From assembly GCF_052118845.1 (NCBI RefSeq), contig NZ_JBQKGJ010000003.1:1-64000 (forward strand): a stretch of 64,000 nt of DNA, given 5' to 3'. This DNA comes from Bilifractor sp002394235 (GTDB lineage: Bacteria; Bacillota; Clostridia; Lachnospirales; Lachnospiraceae). The position numbers and the translations under genes are program-made. Positions 7,428 to 15,949 of the stretch are shown here, piece after piece; position 1 is the first letter of the stretch; every line of letters begins with the position of its first letter. The notes under the pieces were generated by a model. That model ran no database searches. It was not told the origin of the DNA and saw only the letters and a program-made list of their open reading frames with translations.

Positions 7428-8042
7428 TCACACATCCTTCAGAATCTGCCATGCGTCAATCAGTCGGGGTAACGACCACGCTGCATTTGCCGGGCTGGTT
7501 GAAGGCATTTTCAAAGCTTCTCTTCCCGTCTTCGGGTAGATGTATTTCATATACAGGTTATAGGAGGCGGTCCCGTTGCAGAAGATTCTGCGGATTGGTG
7601 CAGTCTTCAGGATGCGGTCGAGATCATTCGGGACAACATCACGAATACTGCTGTCGCTGGACCCGGTAATCGTGCAGGATTGAATTGTGTCCCACATGGC
7701 AATGTGATTTTTCCGGAGAAAGACCTTTTTTTCTTCTATGGTTGTCAGGGGTTCTGAGCCGAAGATGGCGGCAACAACCATCCAGTAGCGGTTCCTGGGA
7801 TGGCCGTAGAAAAAACCGGCTTCGCGGGATTTTACGGACGGAAAACTCCCGAGAACAAGCACGGTGGATTTATTGTCAAAAAATGGCGGGATCGGATGCA
7901 CCTGCATCTGCGGCTGCTGCCGTCTGGTCTGCGGCTTCTGTTTTCCGGTCTGGGGCTGCTGACGCCTGGTCTGGGGCTGCTGTCGTCCGGTCTGCATTTC
8001 CTTCCGAGAATTTACAGAATGGCCGGATTTTTCTGCACTCAT
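7428..8042 (-). CDS. DNA-deoxyinosine glycosylase, uracil-DNA glycosylase superfamily
   Basis: The 204-residue enzyme should excise hypoxanthine from deaminated adenine in DNA. From about residue 50 it reads VLVLGSFPSVKSREAGFFYGHPRNRYW and later PSTSPANA, the motif pair of the HDG-type (family 6) group within the UDG superfamily. Residues 16-44 are four heptads of QTGRQQP/QTRRQQP type encoded by 21-bp tandem repeats, an odd basic Gln-rich extension. The ATG at 8042 overlaps the stop of the upstream gene (ATGA), which supports this start and coupled translation. An alternative start at MQVHPIPP would remove the repeats. Confidence 0.85.
   Translation of the reverse strand: MSAEKSGHSVNSRKEMQTGRQQPQTRRQQPQTGKQKPQTRRQQPQMQVHPIPPFFDNKSTVLVLGSFPSVKSREAGFFYGHPRNRYWMVVAAIFGSEPLTTIEEKKVFLRKNHIAMWDTIQSCTITGSSDSSIRDVVPNDLDRILKTAPIRRIFCNGTASYNLYMKYIYPKTGREALKMPSTSPANAAWSLPRLIDAWQILKDV
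7911..7997 (-). repeat. 21-bp coding tandem repeat in the deoxyinosine glycosylase gene
   Basis: Four in-frame copies of a 21-bp unit encode QT(G/R)(R/K)Q(Q/K)P heptads. Units differ by a few bases. In-frame repeats of this kind change copy number by slippage without breaking the frame. Confidence 0.8.
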
Positions 8043-8392
8043 GAGACTTCTCCTGTCTTGCCGTCTGCCTGTTCGGCCGGTACACCGGCTGTCGATTTGT
8101 TATCTTCTCTGTCTCTCGCGAGCATCTTCTGAAAGTCCTCCTCGGTCTCGCCTTCGATGCCATCCTCATCAAAGGCGGTCACGACGTAGAAGCCGCGCGG
8201 GGTATCGCGGATGTCAACGACTCTTCCGCTTCTGGAATGAATCCGCTCATAGGGAGCATAGTTTCTGCTCATCGCGATCGCAGGGATGATTGTGTAGTAA
8301 TACGAGGATGGAAGCTGACTCTCAGTGATGGTTACCTCATCGCCAACCCGGACAAGATTTTCCCGTTCCATTTTAAATTCTGAATAACGCAT
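8039..8392 (-). CDS. Hypothetical protein, coupled to the deoxyinosine glycosylase
   Basis: This is a 117-residue soluble protein of unknown family. It begins MRYSEFKMERENLVRVGDEV and continues through a likely beta-rich middle (SGRVVDIRDTPRGFYVVTAFDEDG), resembling a small barrel such as an SH3- or KOW-like fold, then an acidic, disordered tail. The first ATG at 8398 is only two bases from AAGG. The ATG at 8392 has eight-base spacing, so I prefer it. The stop overlaps the start of the glycosylase gene, implying an operon. I cannot name a function. Confidence 0.6.
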   Translation of the reverse strand: MRYSEFKMERENLVRVGDEVTITESQLPSSYYYTIIPAIAMSRNYAPYERIHSRSGRVVDIRDTPRGFYVVTAFDEDGIEGETEEDFQKMLARDREDNKSTAGVPAEQADGKTGEVS

Positions 8393-8472
8393 GTGCATGT
8401 CCTTCCCTGAATAAATCCTGTTTCAAAGAAATCCAGTTTTCTGCACGACAGACTCCCGGAATTACGGGGTAA

Positions 8473-8568
8473 CGAGATAAAACACGCTGCGCGAGTTTTA
8501 TCTCGCTATCGCGACGTTCGCCGCACACGAATACTTCGCATTCGGCTGCGGCTCACTGTTCGCGTAAA
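8473..8568. repeat. Dispersed structured repeat, copy A
   Basis: A 96-bp unit begins with CGAGATAAAAC and GTTTTATCTCG, an 11-bp stem. It is followed by a GCCGCA/TGCGGC hairpin whose inner arm is CGAAT...ATTCG around an acttcgc loop, and it ends in TTCGCGTAA. No ORF fits it. A nearly identical copy follows directly (B), and inverted copies lie at 31239-31335 and 57083-57180. All lie in gaps between genes. Confidence 0.85.
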
Positions 8569-8663
8569 CGAGATAAAACACGCTGCGCGAGTTTTATCTC
8601 GCTATCGCGACGTTCGCCGCACACGAATACTTCGCATTCGGCTGCGGCTCACTGTTCGCGTAA
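8569..8663. repeat. Dispersed structured repeat, copy B (tandem to copy A)
   Basis: This copy is the same as copy A except for one deleted base in the first loop, so the duplication looks recent. Copies A and B fill the stretch between the hypothetical gene at 8392 and the terminator at 8670-8708. The remaining bases of that gap hold nothing I recognise. Confidence 0.85.
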
Positions 8664-8669
8664 ATACAG

Positions 8670-8708
8670 AACGTCTCCCGGAACTATGCAGAAGCTCCGG
8701 GAGACGTT
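8670..8708 (-). terminator. Terminator after the AICAR transformylase gene
   Basis: AACGTCTCCCGGA (8670-8682) pairs with TCCGGGAGACGTT (8696-8708), a 13-bp stem about 30 bp past the stop. A T run follows on the plus strand; on the minus strand the tail is only GTTCTGTATTT. It may work in both directions. Confidence 0.65.
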
Positions 8709-8738
8709 TTTCAGAGATTCCGGAAACAGCCCCGGATA

Positions 8739-9926
8739 TCAGTGATGGAAGAGGCGGATTCCGGTGAATGCCATCACCATATTGTACTTGTCGCAGCACT
8801 CGATGACAGCGTCGTCGCGGATGGAACCGCCGGGCTCGGCGATGTACTGAACGCCGGATTTTTTCGCTCTCTCAATGTTGTCGGAGAACGGGAAGAAGGC
8901 GTCCGAACCGAGGGTTACGCCCTCCATTTTGTCAAGCCATGCTCTCTTCTCTTCTGCGGTGAATACCGGCGGCTTTTCTGTGAATACCTTCTGCCACTCA
9001 CCATCCCGAAGTACGTCCATGTATTCGTCACCGATATAGACGTCGATGGCATTGTCCCGGTCCGCCCGGCGGATGTCATCTTTGAATGGGAGGCTGAGAA
9101 CCTGCGGGCTCTGCCGTTTCCACCAGTTGTCCGCCTTCTGACCGGCCAGACGGACGCAATGTACACGGGACTGCTGTCCGGCACCGACGCCGATGGCCTG
9201 TCCGTCCTTTACGAAGCAGACGGAATTGGACTGTGTGTATTTCAGCGTAATCAGCGAAATCTTCAGATCGCGAAGGGCGGATTCCGGAAGATCCTTGTTC
9301 TTTGTCACGATGTTCGAGAGAAGTTCATCGTTGATATCCAGCTCCTGACGGCCCTGCTCAAAGGTGACGCCGAAGATCTGGCGTTTCTCCAGGGGCGCCG
9401 GAACGTATTCAGGATCGATCTGAATGACAACATAATTCCCCTTCTTCTTCTGATGAAGAATCTCAAGTGCCTCGTCGGTGTAGCCCGGGGCGATGACGCC
9501 GTCGGAAACTTCACGCTTGATGACAGAAGCAGTGCTTGCGTCGCAGATATCCGACAGGGAAATGAAATCGCCAAAGGATGACATGCGGTCTGCTCCCCTT
9601 GCGCGGACATAGGCACAGGCAAGCGGAGAAAGCTCCGGCATATCATCGACAAAATAGATCTTCTTCAGCGTGTCGGAAAGCGGGAGGCCTACCGCGGCGC
9701 CGGCAGGAGATACATGCTTGAAGGAGGCTGCTGCCGGAAGACCGGTGTTCTTCTTCAGATCACGAACGAGCTGGTAGCCGTTGAAGGCATCCATGAAGTT
9801 AATGTATCCGGGTCTGCCGGAAATTACCTTGATCGGGAGCTCACTGCCGTCCTCCATATAGATGCGGGAAGGCTTCTGATTCGGGTTGCATCCGTATTTT
9901 AACTGTAATTCTTTCATCTGCTTCAC
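8739..9926 (-). CDS. Stand-alone AICAR transformylase (PurH-type formyltransferase domain)
   Basis: This 395-residue enzyme transfers formyl from 10-formyl-THF to AICAR, the ninth step of IMP synthesis. The FKHVSPAGAAVG segment contains the catalytic Lys-His pair of the AICAR transformylase fold. SSFGDFISLSD, SNSVCFVKDGQAIGVGAGQQSRV and GGSIRDDAVI are also conserved. The N-terminal IMP cyclohydrolase (MGS-like) domain of normal bifunctional PurH is absent: the protein starts MKQMKELQLKYGCNPNQKPS. The missing activity is supplied by purO about 130 bp upstream, and together they form a split PurH. Confidence 0.92.
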   Translation of the reverse strand: MKQMKELQLKYGCNPNQKPSRIYMEDGSELPIKVISGRPGYINFMDAFNGYQLVRDLKKNTGLPAAASFKHVSPAGAAVGLPLSDTLKKIYFVDDMPELSPLACAYVRARGADRMSSFGDFISLSDICDASTASVIKREVSDGVIAPGYTDEALEILHQKKKGNYVVIQIDPEYVPAPLEKRQIFGVTFEQGRQELDINDELLSNIVTKNKDLPESALRDLKISLITLKYTQSNSVCFVKDGQAIGVGAGQQSRVHCVRLAGQKADNWWKRQSPQVLSLPFKDDIRRADRDNAIDVYIGDEYMDVLRDGEWQKVFTEKPPVFTAEEKRAWLDKMEGVTLGSDAFFPFSDNIERAKKSGVQYIAEPGGSIRDDAVIECCDKYNMVMAFTGIRLFHH

Positions 9927-9989
9927 CTCGTATTAATATTTGAAGATCGTGAATATGTTTCGGAAAACATCAATTCCTGCGGAAACATG

Positions 9990-10016
9990 TATGCGGCCTT
10001 CTGTACCGGCCGCATA
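9990..10016 (-). terminator. Hairpin between purO and the AICAR transformylase gene
   Basis: TATGCGGCC pairs with GGCCGCATA (nine bp) around ttctgtacc, with a weak CATGTTTCC tail on the minus strand. It may lower read-through from purO into the next gene rather than stop it completely. Confidence 0.5.
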
Positions 10017-10054
10017 TGCGGTGCTCCTGTGTGTTTTCTAAAGAACGTACACGG

Positions 10055-10771
10055 TTACTGATTTTTGTTTACAATCCGGGTCTCGAAGCTTCCGCTCTGA
10101 ATGTCAATGTAGCGCACGAAGAGAGATACCTTATTATCCTCGTTCAGGCTGCTCCAGATCATGCTGGTCCAGGCATCGATATCGTCCGGGACATCGACAG
10201 GCTTCGGCTCGCCCTCAAAGCTTGGAAGCGGATTACCGTCCGTTATATAGGTGGAAATAAAGTGGCCTTCTCCTGCCGGCGCATTCGGATAATCGAAGGT
10301 ATATCGCAGACATTGGTCCGGATTTCCGCTGTCACTTTTCAGAATAGACATCGTGTAGCCAAAGACACCGTTCTCCACGGTCAGAAGTCCTGAGATCCGC
10401 GGGGTGTAGTTCGGCCCGTCAGGCTCAAATTCACGGGAACGAAGGCTCTGCTCGAAGGTAAGTCCCTTTTTCATGCCGTCGAAAATGGTGTCGGTCTGGT
10501 CACCGTTGGTAACAATGGTGTGTGCTTTGTCGAGCACGCGGACCGGCGCATAGATGATCAGACTCGGATCCTCCATTTTGGAAGGATCAAATGCCTGAGT
10601 ACGGATGCCGTCCTCCTCTTTGACAAATACTCGGTTGCGGCTGTTTGCGCTTCTGCCCATGATAAAATAAGCCGTGGCTGCATATCTTCCGTTGGCTGAA
10701 CGTCCGATTACAATTCCACGGCCGGGGTAGGCGTTGCTTTTCAATTCGTCTGACAGATTGATCTTCTGCAT
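10055..10771 (-). CDS. purO: IMP cyclohydrolase, PurO type
   Basis: The 238-residue enzyme closes the ring of FAICAR to give IMP, the last step of de novo purine synthesis. NAYPGRGIVIGRSANGRYAA near the start, MGRSANSRNRVF, and GPNYTPRISG in the middle match the PurO family first known from archaea, unrelated to the PurH cyclohydrolase domain. An upstream in-frame ATG exists at 10882, but AGGAGG at nine bases from ATG 10771 fixes the start at MQKINLSDEL. A strong promoter lies at 10911-10939. With the adjacent AICAR transformylase it completes the pathway. Confidence 0.92.
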   Translation of the reverse strand: MQKINLSDELKSNAYPGRGIVIGRSANGRYAATAYFIMGRSANSRNRVFVKEEDGIRTQAFDPSKMEDPSLIIYAPVRVLDKAHTIVTNGDQTDTIFDGMKKGLTFEQSLRSREFEPDGPNYTPRISGLLTVENGVFGYTMSILKSDSGNPDQCLRYTFDYPNAPAGEGHFISTYITDGNPLPSFEGEPKPVDVPDDIDAWTSMIWSSLNEDNKVSLFVRYIDIQSGSFETRIVNKNQ

Positions 10772-10910
10772 CAATAGCTTCCTCCTGTGATTCCTTGACA
10801 CGACATGAATCCGCGGGATTCCGGAGGATAGCCGGGGAGCGTATGGATAACATGATGTGCCGCCTGCGTCATTTCTGACCACTATATATAGTTTTCAAGA
10901 GTCACTTTTT

Positions 10911-10939
10911 ATATTACGTAGCAGAAAGAGAATTGTCAA
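10911..10939 (-). promoter_or_regulatory. Promoter of the purO operon
   Basis: TTGACA (10934-10939), a 17-base spacer and TAATAT (10911-10916) on the minus strand give a leader of about 135 nt before purO. Just upstream, a CTTTTCCGTATAAG-like motif occurs twice (10940-10980). I see no purine riboswitch core in the leader. Confidence 0.75.
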
Positions 10940-11035
10940 GCTTTTCCGTATAAGTGCATGGCGCCTTTCCGTATAAGCACCTGACAGCCTTTCCCGCATT
11001 TGTGACACTGACACCTGCGGCACGTCTTCACGATA

Positions 11036-12103
11036 TCAGAGCTCAATCAGTTCTCTCGGGGAATGCGAGAGATCGTCAATGCCGTCCTTTTTGATGACAA
11101 CCAGATCTTCAATCCGCACGCCGCCGAATCCCGGAACATAGATGCCGGGCTCCACGGAAATCACCATGTTCTCCTGGATGATGGAGCTGTCAAGCGGAGA
11201 AAAGCGGGGCTCCTCGTGGATGTAGAGGCCGACGCCGTGCCCCAGTCCGTGTCCGAAGTTGTCTCCGTAACCGGCATTCCGGATCACGCTTCTGGCAAGC
11301 TCGTCACACTGCTGTCCGGTAAGTCCTGCGTGGATTCCGTTGAGGGCGGCGTTCTGCGCCTCAAGAACCGTTGTATAGATTTCCTTCTGCTTTTCATTTG
11401 CCTTTCCGACAACAACGGTACGTGTCATGTCTGAGCAGTAACCTTCGTAGGTGCAGCCGAAGTCCATGGTTACAAAATCTCCGCTTTCGATCTTCTTCGA
11501 GGAAGGAACTGCATGCGGCATGGAGGAGTTGATTCCGGATGCCGTGATGGTATTGAAGGAGAAGCCCTGTGCGCCGTGACGCTTCATCTGATACTCCAGC
11601 TCTGCCGCGGTTTCCAGTTCGGTGACACCGGGCTTCAGGAACTTCAGAATTTCGGTAAAGGCAGCGTCTCCGATGGATTCTGCGCGGGCAATCAGACGGA
11701 GCTCCTCGGGAGTTTTGATCTGCCGGATCAGATCGATGCTTTCATCGAGCGGAAGCCACTGCTGAATTTCCGGGAGAGCGTTCGTGAGACGGCTGAATTC
11801 ATAACAGCGCATGAATTTATCTTCGTACCCGACAATTTCAGCACCATCAACCGCCAGCAGCTCACGCAGAATCTGCGTTCTCTTGTGTGTGCGGTTCTCC
11901 TCGATGATGGTGAAGCTGCTCTCCTTTCCTGCCGCTTCGGTATATCTGGAATCGGTGATCACCACCTGCTGTTTCGGAGATATGTAGACCATACCCTCGC
12001 CCCCGCGGAATCCGGATATATACATCATATTGTGAGGATCCGTGATGAAAAGAGCCTGCGCTCCGGTTTTCTTGAAAATGTCCTGTATCATTTCTCTGCT
12101 CAT
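11036..12103 (-). CDS. Xaa-Pro aminopeptidase, M24 family
   Basis: This 355-residue cytoplasmic metallopeptidase removes N-terminal residues before proline. The N-terminal creatinase-like domain (residues 1-125) is followed by the pita-bread domain. The metal ligands are visible: the two Asp in VTMDFGCTYEGYCSDMTRT, His in FGHGLGHGVG, Glu in ISVEPGIYV and Glu in GVRIEDL. An in-frame ATG lies 20 codons upstream, but AAAGGAGG seven bases before ATG 12103 fixes the start at MSREMIQDIF. The gene follows hflX by 28 bp and is probably co-transcribed with it. Confidence 0.92.
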   Translation of the reverse strand: MSREMIQDIFKKTGAQALFITDPHNMMYISGFRGGEGMVYISPKQQVVITDSRYTEAAGKESSFTIIEENRTHKRTQILRELLAVDGAEIVGYEDKFMRCYEFSRLTNALPEIQQWLPLDESIDLIRQIKTPEELRLIARAESIGDAAFTEILKFLKPGVTELETAAELEYQMKRHGAQGFSFNTITASGINSSMPHAVPSSKKIESGDFVTMDFGCTYEGYCSDMTRTVVVGKANEKQKEIYTTVLEAQNAALNGIHAGLTGQQCDELARSVIRNAGYGDNFGHGLGHGVGLYIHEEPRFSPLDSSIIQENMVISVEPGIYVPGFGGVRIEDLVVIKKDGIDDLSHSPRELIEL

Positions 12104-12131
12104 GTCAGAGCCTCCTTTGGATGAAATACTG

Positions 12132-13367
12132 TTATAGTTTTCCGTAGATTTCCTGCGGAACATATGCTTCGATACGGATCCCCTCTGGAAGATATTTTTC
12201 TTCCAGAAGTGTTCCGGACTGACGGATCAGCGCAATTTTTCCGGCGTCACCGTAAGAAAAAGTTCTCTCTATGTGAATCTGGTCCTCCCGGATGATTTTT
12301 TCCAGAATCTGTCTGAGGGAATCCAGTCCGTCCCCGAACTTGGCGGAGACCGGTATGACATAATCGGCGTGGTGATCATGCATGTGGACGCCGGGAGAGA
12401 CCATGTCCTGCTTGTTGAAGAGGGTGATGATCTTTTTCCGGTCCGCGTCCAGCTCATGCAGGGTCTGGTAGACGACCTGCATCTGCTGTTCCAGATGCGG
12501 ACTGGAAGCATCTGCCACATGGATGATGTAGTCGGCAAGGGCGGCTTCCTCCAATGTGCTGTGGAAGGCGTCAATAAGGGTATGCGGGAGCTTTCGGATA
12601 AATCCTACCGTATCCGTCAGGAGAATCTGTCCGCCCTCGGGCAGGCTCAGGAGTCTTGTTGTGGGGTCGAGAGTCGCAAACAGCGCGTCTTCTTCCAGTA
12701 CACCTGCATTCGTGAGGGTATTGAGCAGGGTGGATTTTCCTGCGTTGGTATAGCCGACAATCGCCGCAGTCTTGATATTGGCCTTTTTTCTTCCCTGCCG
12801 GAGCACGTCCCGATGCTCCTCGACCTTCTTCAGTTCTGCCCTAAGGGCACTGATTCGCTCCGCGATCAGACGTCGGTCGATTTCCAACTTCTTTTCGCCG
12901 GGTCCACGGGTTCCGATACCGCCGCCAAGGCGGGAAAGGTAGGAACGCATTCCTACCAGATGCTGCTGACGGTAGCGGAGCTGTGCCAGCTCGACCTGAA
13001 TTTTGCCTTCGCTTGTCCGGGCTCTTTGGGCAAAAATGTCCAGAATGAGCATTGTGCGGTCGTATACTCTGCAGTTTAATTCCTCTGCCAGGTTGTTCAT
13101 CTGTGCTGGGGAAAGCTCGTCGTCTGTAATAATGGCGTCTGCCTGAAGCATTTCCAGCATGCCGGCGATTTCCTCGATTTTTCCCTTCCCGATGTAGGTC
13201 CCGGGATCCGGGTTTTCCCGGTTCTGGAGAACCATAGTCACCGTTTCGACGCCCGCCGTCTCTGCAAGTGCCTTAAGTTCGTTCAGGGAATCACGGGTCT
13301 CTGTCTCATCGCCGGTGTTGACGGCAACCAGGATGACTCGTTCCCTTGTCTCTGCATTGTCAAACAT
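12132..13367 (-). CDS. hflX: GTPase HflX
   Basis: The 411-residue ribosome-associated GTPase has an N-terminal HflX domain (NPDPGTYIGKGK, DDELSPAQMNNLAEEL), the signature RGPGEKKLEIDRR, and a G domain with G1 GYTNAGKSTLLN, DTVGFIRKLP as G3 and NKQD as G4. HflX binds 50S or 70S particles and helps rescue or split stalled ribosomes under stress. Length and motif order are normal. The start ATG has only a weak upstream GGATGG, so the exact start is slightly uncertain. Confidence 0.95.
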   Translation of the reverse strand: MFDNAETRERVILVAVNTGDETETRDSLNELKALAETAGVETVTMVLQNRENPDPGTYIGKGKIEEIAGMLEMLQADAIITDDELSPAQMNNLAEELNCRVYDRTMLILDIFAQRARTSEGKIQVELAQLRYRQQHLVGMRSYLSRLGGGIGTRGPGEKKLEIDRRLIAERISALRAELKKVEEHRDVLRQGRKKANIKTAAIVGYTNAGKSTLLNTLTNAGVLEEDALFATLDPTTRLLSLPEGGQILLTDTVGFIRKLPHTLIDAFHSTLEEAALADYIIHVADASSPHLEQQMQVVYQTLHELDADRKKIITLFNKQDMVSPGVHMHDHHADYVIPVSAKFGDGLDSLRQILEKIIREDQIHIERTFSYGDAGKIALIRQSGTLLEEKYLPEGIRIEAYVPQEIYGKL

Positions 13368-13404
13368 ATCTGCTGTCCATCCATCTGTTCATTCAGGCTG
13401 CCGT

Positions 13405-14829
13405 TTAATACCCGGTGCTTCCGTCGTAGTAGCCGGCAGAATCGTAATTGCCATAGGTGCTGGTATCTGTGCCGTAGACCGTGCCATAGTAGACGCCGGT
13501 ATTATCGTCGTAACCATCGTTGTCCGCATCGACAGTTCCCTGGTATGAACCGGAATCATCGCCGTTGCTCTGACCTTCACCTGCGGAATTGTATGACGCA
13601 TTGGATTGATCCGTATCGGCGGTATCTGTCGTTTTGGATTGTGTGCTGCCGGATGCTTCGCTCTGTGTATTGCTGACGTCGGACGGGGAGGAAGAGCTGC
13701 CGGAGGAACTCGTAACGTTCTCGGACGCCGTTGCCTCTGTCTCCGTTACGCGGCTCTGCAGGAACAGATTCTCCTGTACAGCTTTCTGGTTCGTCGGATA
13801 GGATTTGAGAAAACTTTCCATCTTCGAGGCCGCGGTTTTGAAATCAAGCTTCTTCTCATAGGCGATGATTTCGTTATAGAGCAGCTCTTCCTTGTATTCC
13901 GCCTCATCGGTGTCGAGTCCTGCCTGAATCTTCTGAAGTGCATCGTCATAATTGCCTTTCATGATGGCAATCAGAGCCAGGCCGTTGTATCCCAGGGAAA
14001 CGGAGGTGTCATTGTCGATACAGCTCTGATACAAATCTTCTGCGCTGTCGTAGTCTCCGGTGTCGGAGTAGACTCTTCCGAGCAGCATGACGGCACCGGG
14101 GATATTTTTTTCTATGGCTTTCTTGAGATATTTTTCTGCCTTGCCGTAATCCTTGAGTTCATAGCAGATCCGACCGAGCTGATAGTAATCATCAGATCCG
14201 GACGGCTTCTGATTTAAGGCGTCCTTTAAAAATGCGGCTCCGTCTGCCTGCCGGTTATTCTGCACATAGATGTCATAGATTTCCAGATAAATCTCATAAG
14301 AGTTATCCAGCTCCAATGCCTTCTGAAAATCCTGGCCGGCCTGGCCAAATTTGTTCTCGAGGGCGTAAAGCTTTCCCCGCAGCAGAAAGGCCTGTCCGGC
14401 GTGTTCCTCTGACTGGATCAATTCATTGTAAATCGTCATGGCATTGTCGTACTGCTGCTCCTCCACATAAGCCTGCGCCTGGTAAAAGAGAACATCTTCG
14501 CGGAAGGACTTATTCTGACGCGGATATTTTATTGCTGCCAGTGATTTGGAGAAAGCATTCACGGCATTTTCATAGTCCCCGAGGTTGAGATAAGCGATGC
14601 CCAGCCCGCGGTATCCTTCTGCCTCTCTCCCCTCGGAATCAACAGCCGACTGAAAATTCGTAATAGCGGTGTTGTAATCTTCGGATTTCAGAGCTGACAT
14701 TCCGCTGGCATAGGCACTGTCAGAGGCGTTCCCGCAGCCCGGAAACAGCAGCACGGCGCCAAGCAGCAGCACAGGCAATGATATCCGGGCTTTTCTGAAA
14801 GATTTTTCTGATTTTTTATCCTTGATCAT
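13405..14829 (-). CDS. TPR-repeat lipoprotein
   Basis: The 474-residue exported lipoprotein has basic residues, a hydrophobic stretch (LPVLLLGAVLLFPGC) and a lipobox cysteine near residue 27. About ten tetratricopeptide repeats follow (for example EGYRGLGIAYLNLGDYENAV, then YYQLGRICYELKDYGKAEKY) to about residue 355, and the last 100 residues are Ser/Thr/Asp/Gly/Tyr-rich and disordered. TPR arrays hold protein partners, so it may scaffold an envelope complex, but no partner is visible. An upstream in-frame ATG at 14913 would place the signal peptide internally; ATG 14829 gives a normal lipoprotein N terminus. Confidence 0.85.
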   Translation of the reverse strand: MIKDKKSEKSFRKARISLPVLLLGAVLLFPGCGNASDSAYASGMSALKSEDYNTAITNFQSAVDSEGREAEGYRGLGIAYLNLGDYENAVNAFSKSLAAIKYPRQNKSFREDVLFYQAQAYVEEQQYDNAMTIYNELIQSEEHAGQAFLLRGKLYALENKFGQAGQDFQKALELDNSYEIYLEIYDIYVQNNRQADGAAFLKDALNQKPSGSDDYYQLGRICYELKDYGKAEKYLKKAIEKNIPGAVMLLGRVYSDTGDYDSAEDLYQSCIDNDTSVSLGYNGLALIAIMKGNYDDALQKIQAGLDTDEAEYKEELLYNEIIAYEKKLDFKTAASKMESFLKSYPTNQKAVQENLFLQSRVTETEATASENVTSSSGSSSSPSDVSNTQSEASGSTQSKTTDTADTDQSNASYNSAGEGQSNGDDSGSYQGTVDADNDGYDDNTGVYYGTVYGTDTSTYGNYDSAGYYDGSTGY

Positions 14830-14879
14830 GATGTGGTTACCTCTGATTATATGGTCACCTCTGGATTGCGCAAGTGCAC

Positions 14880-15794
14880 TCAGATAAGCTTTCCGTAAAC
14901 ACCCCTGCTGCAAAGGTCGGAGAAAGCCTTGCGGACGCTGTCCTTGTCTTCCTGATAGGTAACGCCAAACCAGGTGTCGTCTGTGTCCAGAACCTTTACG
15001 ACAGCCTTTCCCTGGTGAAGCAGCTGATCAATATAGGTTGGAAGAAGGAATTCCTTCTTCAGATCACCATCGGGAATCTGCGCAAGGAATTCACGGAACG
15101 CGCTGTCCAGAAGATCGATGAAATCTGCCTGCAGTCCCCACATATTCATGGAAACCATAGAATTGACATCGATGGGAACGTCTCCGTCAGGAGAATGAAC
15201 CGCAGCGCCACCGGGAGTACGGACAATGTTCTGGGTTTCATTGACACCGATCAGATTCCGGTCGGAGTCAAGGACGCATACTCCGCGGGTAACACCTCCG
15301 TTATCGCTGAGGGTGTTTCCAAGACGGAAACCGGCCATGCAGATCTGATGAATGCCGTTCTGTGTCGGATGATCCGCAACGAGATAGTCGTGCAAAAGAG
15401 TAAAGGCTTTTTTGCCGTAGTAGTCATCTGCGTTAATAACCGCAAACGGTGTGTCAATGAGTCCGCGACAGGCGAGAATCGCCTGGCCGGTGCCCCACGG
15501 TTTCGTCCTTCCCTCAGGCTTTGTAAATCCTGACGGAAGAGCATCCAGCTCCTGAAAAGCGTATTCGCAGGGAATCTTCTTCTCCATACGGCTGCCGATG
15601 ATCTCGCGGAAATCCTTCTCCAGATCCTTCCGGATGATGAACACAACTTTGTCAAAGCCGGCCTCTATTGCATCATGAATGGAGTAATCCATGATGATTT
15701 CTCCGTTCGGGCCGAGAGGCTCCAGCTGTTTGATTCCCTTTCCAAAGCGGCTGCCGATTCCTGCCGCCATAACTGCCAGTGTAGTTTGTTTCAT
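14880..15794 (-). CDS. Sugar-phosphate nucleotidyltransferase
   Basis: The 304-residue protein begins with the NTP-transferase signature AAGIGSRFGKGIKQLEPLGP, with VINADDYYGKKAF as the metal/NTP site further in. Such enzymes join an NTP to a sugar-1-phosphate. The substrate is not clear; this subgroup is usually annotated only as nucleotidyltransferase. GGGAGGAG five bases before the ATG at 15794 sets the start over one five codons upstream. It ends about 50 bp before the TPR lipoprotein gene. No sugar pathway genes adjoin it. Confidence 0.82.
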   Translation of the reverse strand: MKQTTLAVMAAGIGSRFGKGIKQLEPLGPNGEIIMDYSIHDAIEAGFDKVVFIIRKDLEKDFREIIGSRMEKKIPCEYAFQELDALPSGFTKPEGRTKPWGTGQAILACRGLIDTPFAVINADDYYGKKAFTLLHDYLVADHPTQNGIHQICMAGFRLGNTLSDNGGVTRGVCVLDSDRNLIGVNETQNIVRTPGGAAVHSPDGDVPIDVNSMVSMNMWGLQADFIDLLDSAFREFLAQIPDGDLKKEFLLPTYIDQLLHQGKAVVKVLDTDDTWFGVTYQEDKDSVRKAFSDLCSRGVYGKLI

Positions 15795-15949
15795 ACTTAC
15801 TCCTCCCATGATTTTCCTGTTGTTTCATGTATTTGAATGATTTGAAAAGCGGTGTCCTGCAATGCGTCGTGCCACGCACTATATAAGTTCGCACGTCACT
15901 TTGCTGCCTTCGTGCTTTAACAGGCATGAGCGTTCTCGCGCTGTTTATT

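Noticed and set aside
10772..10910. Purine riboswitch in the purO leader
   Set aside because: The conserved purine aptamer loops are not present.
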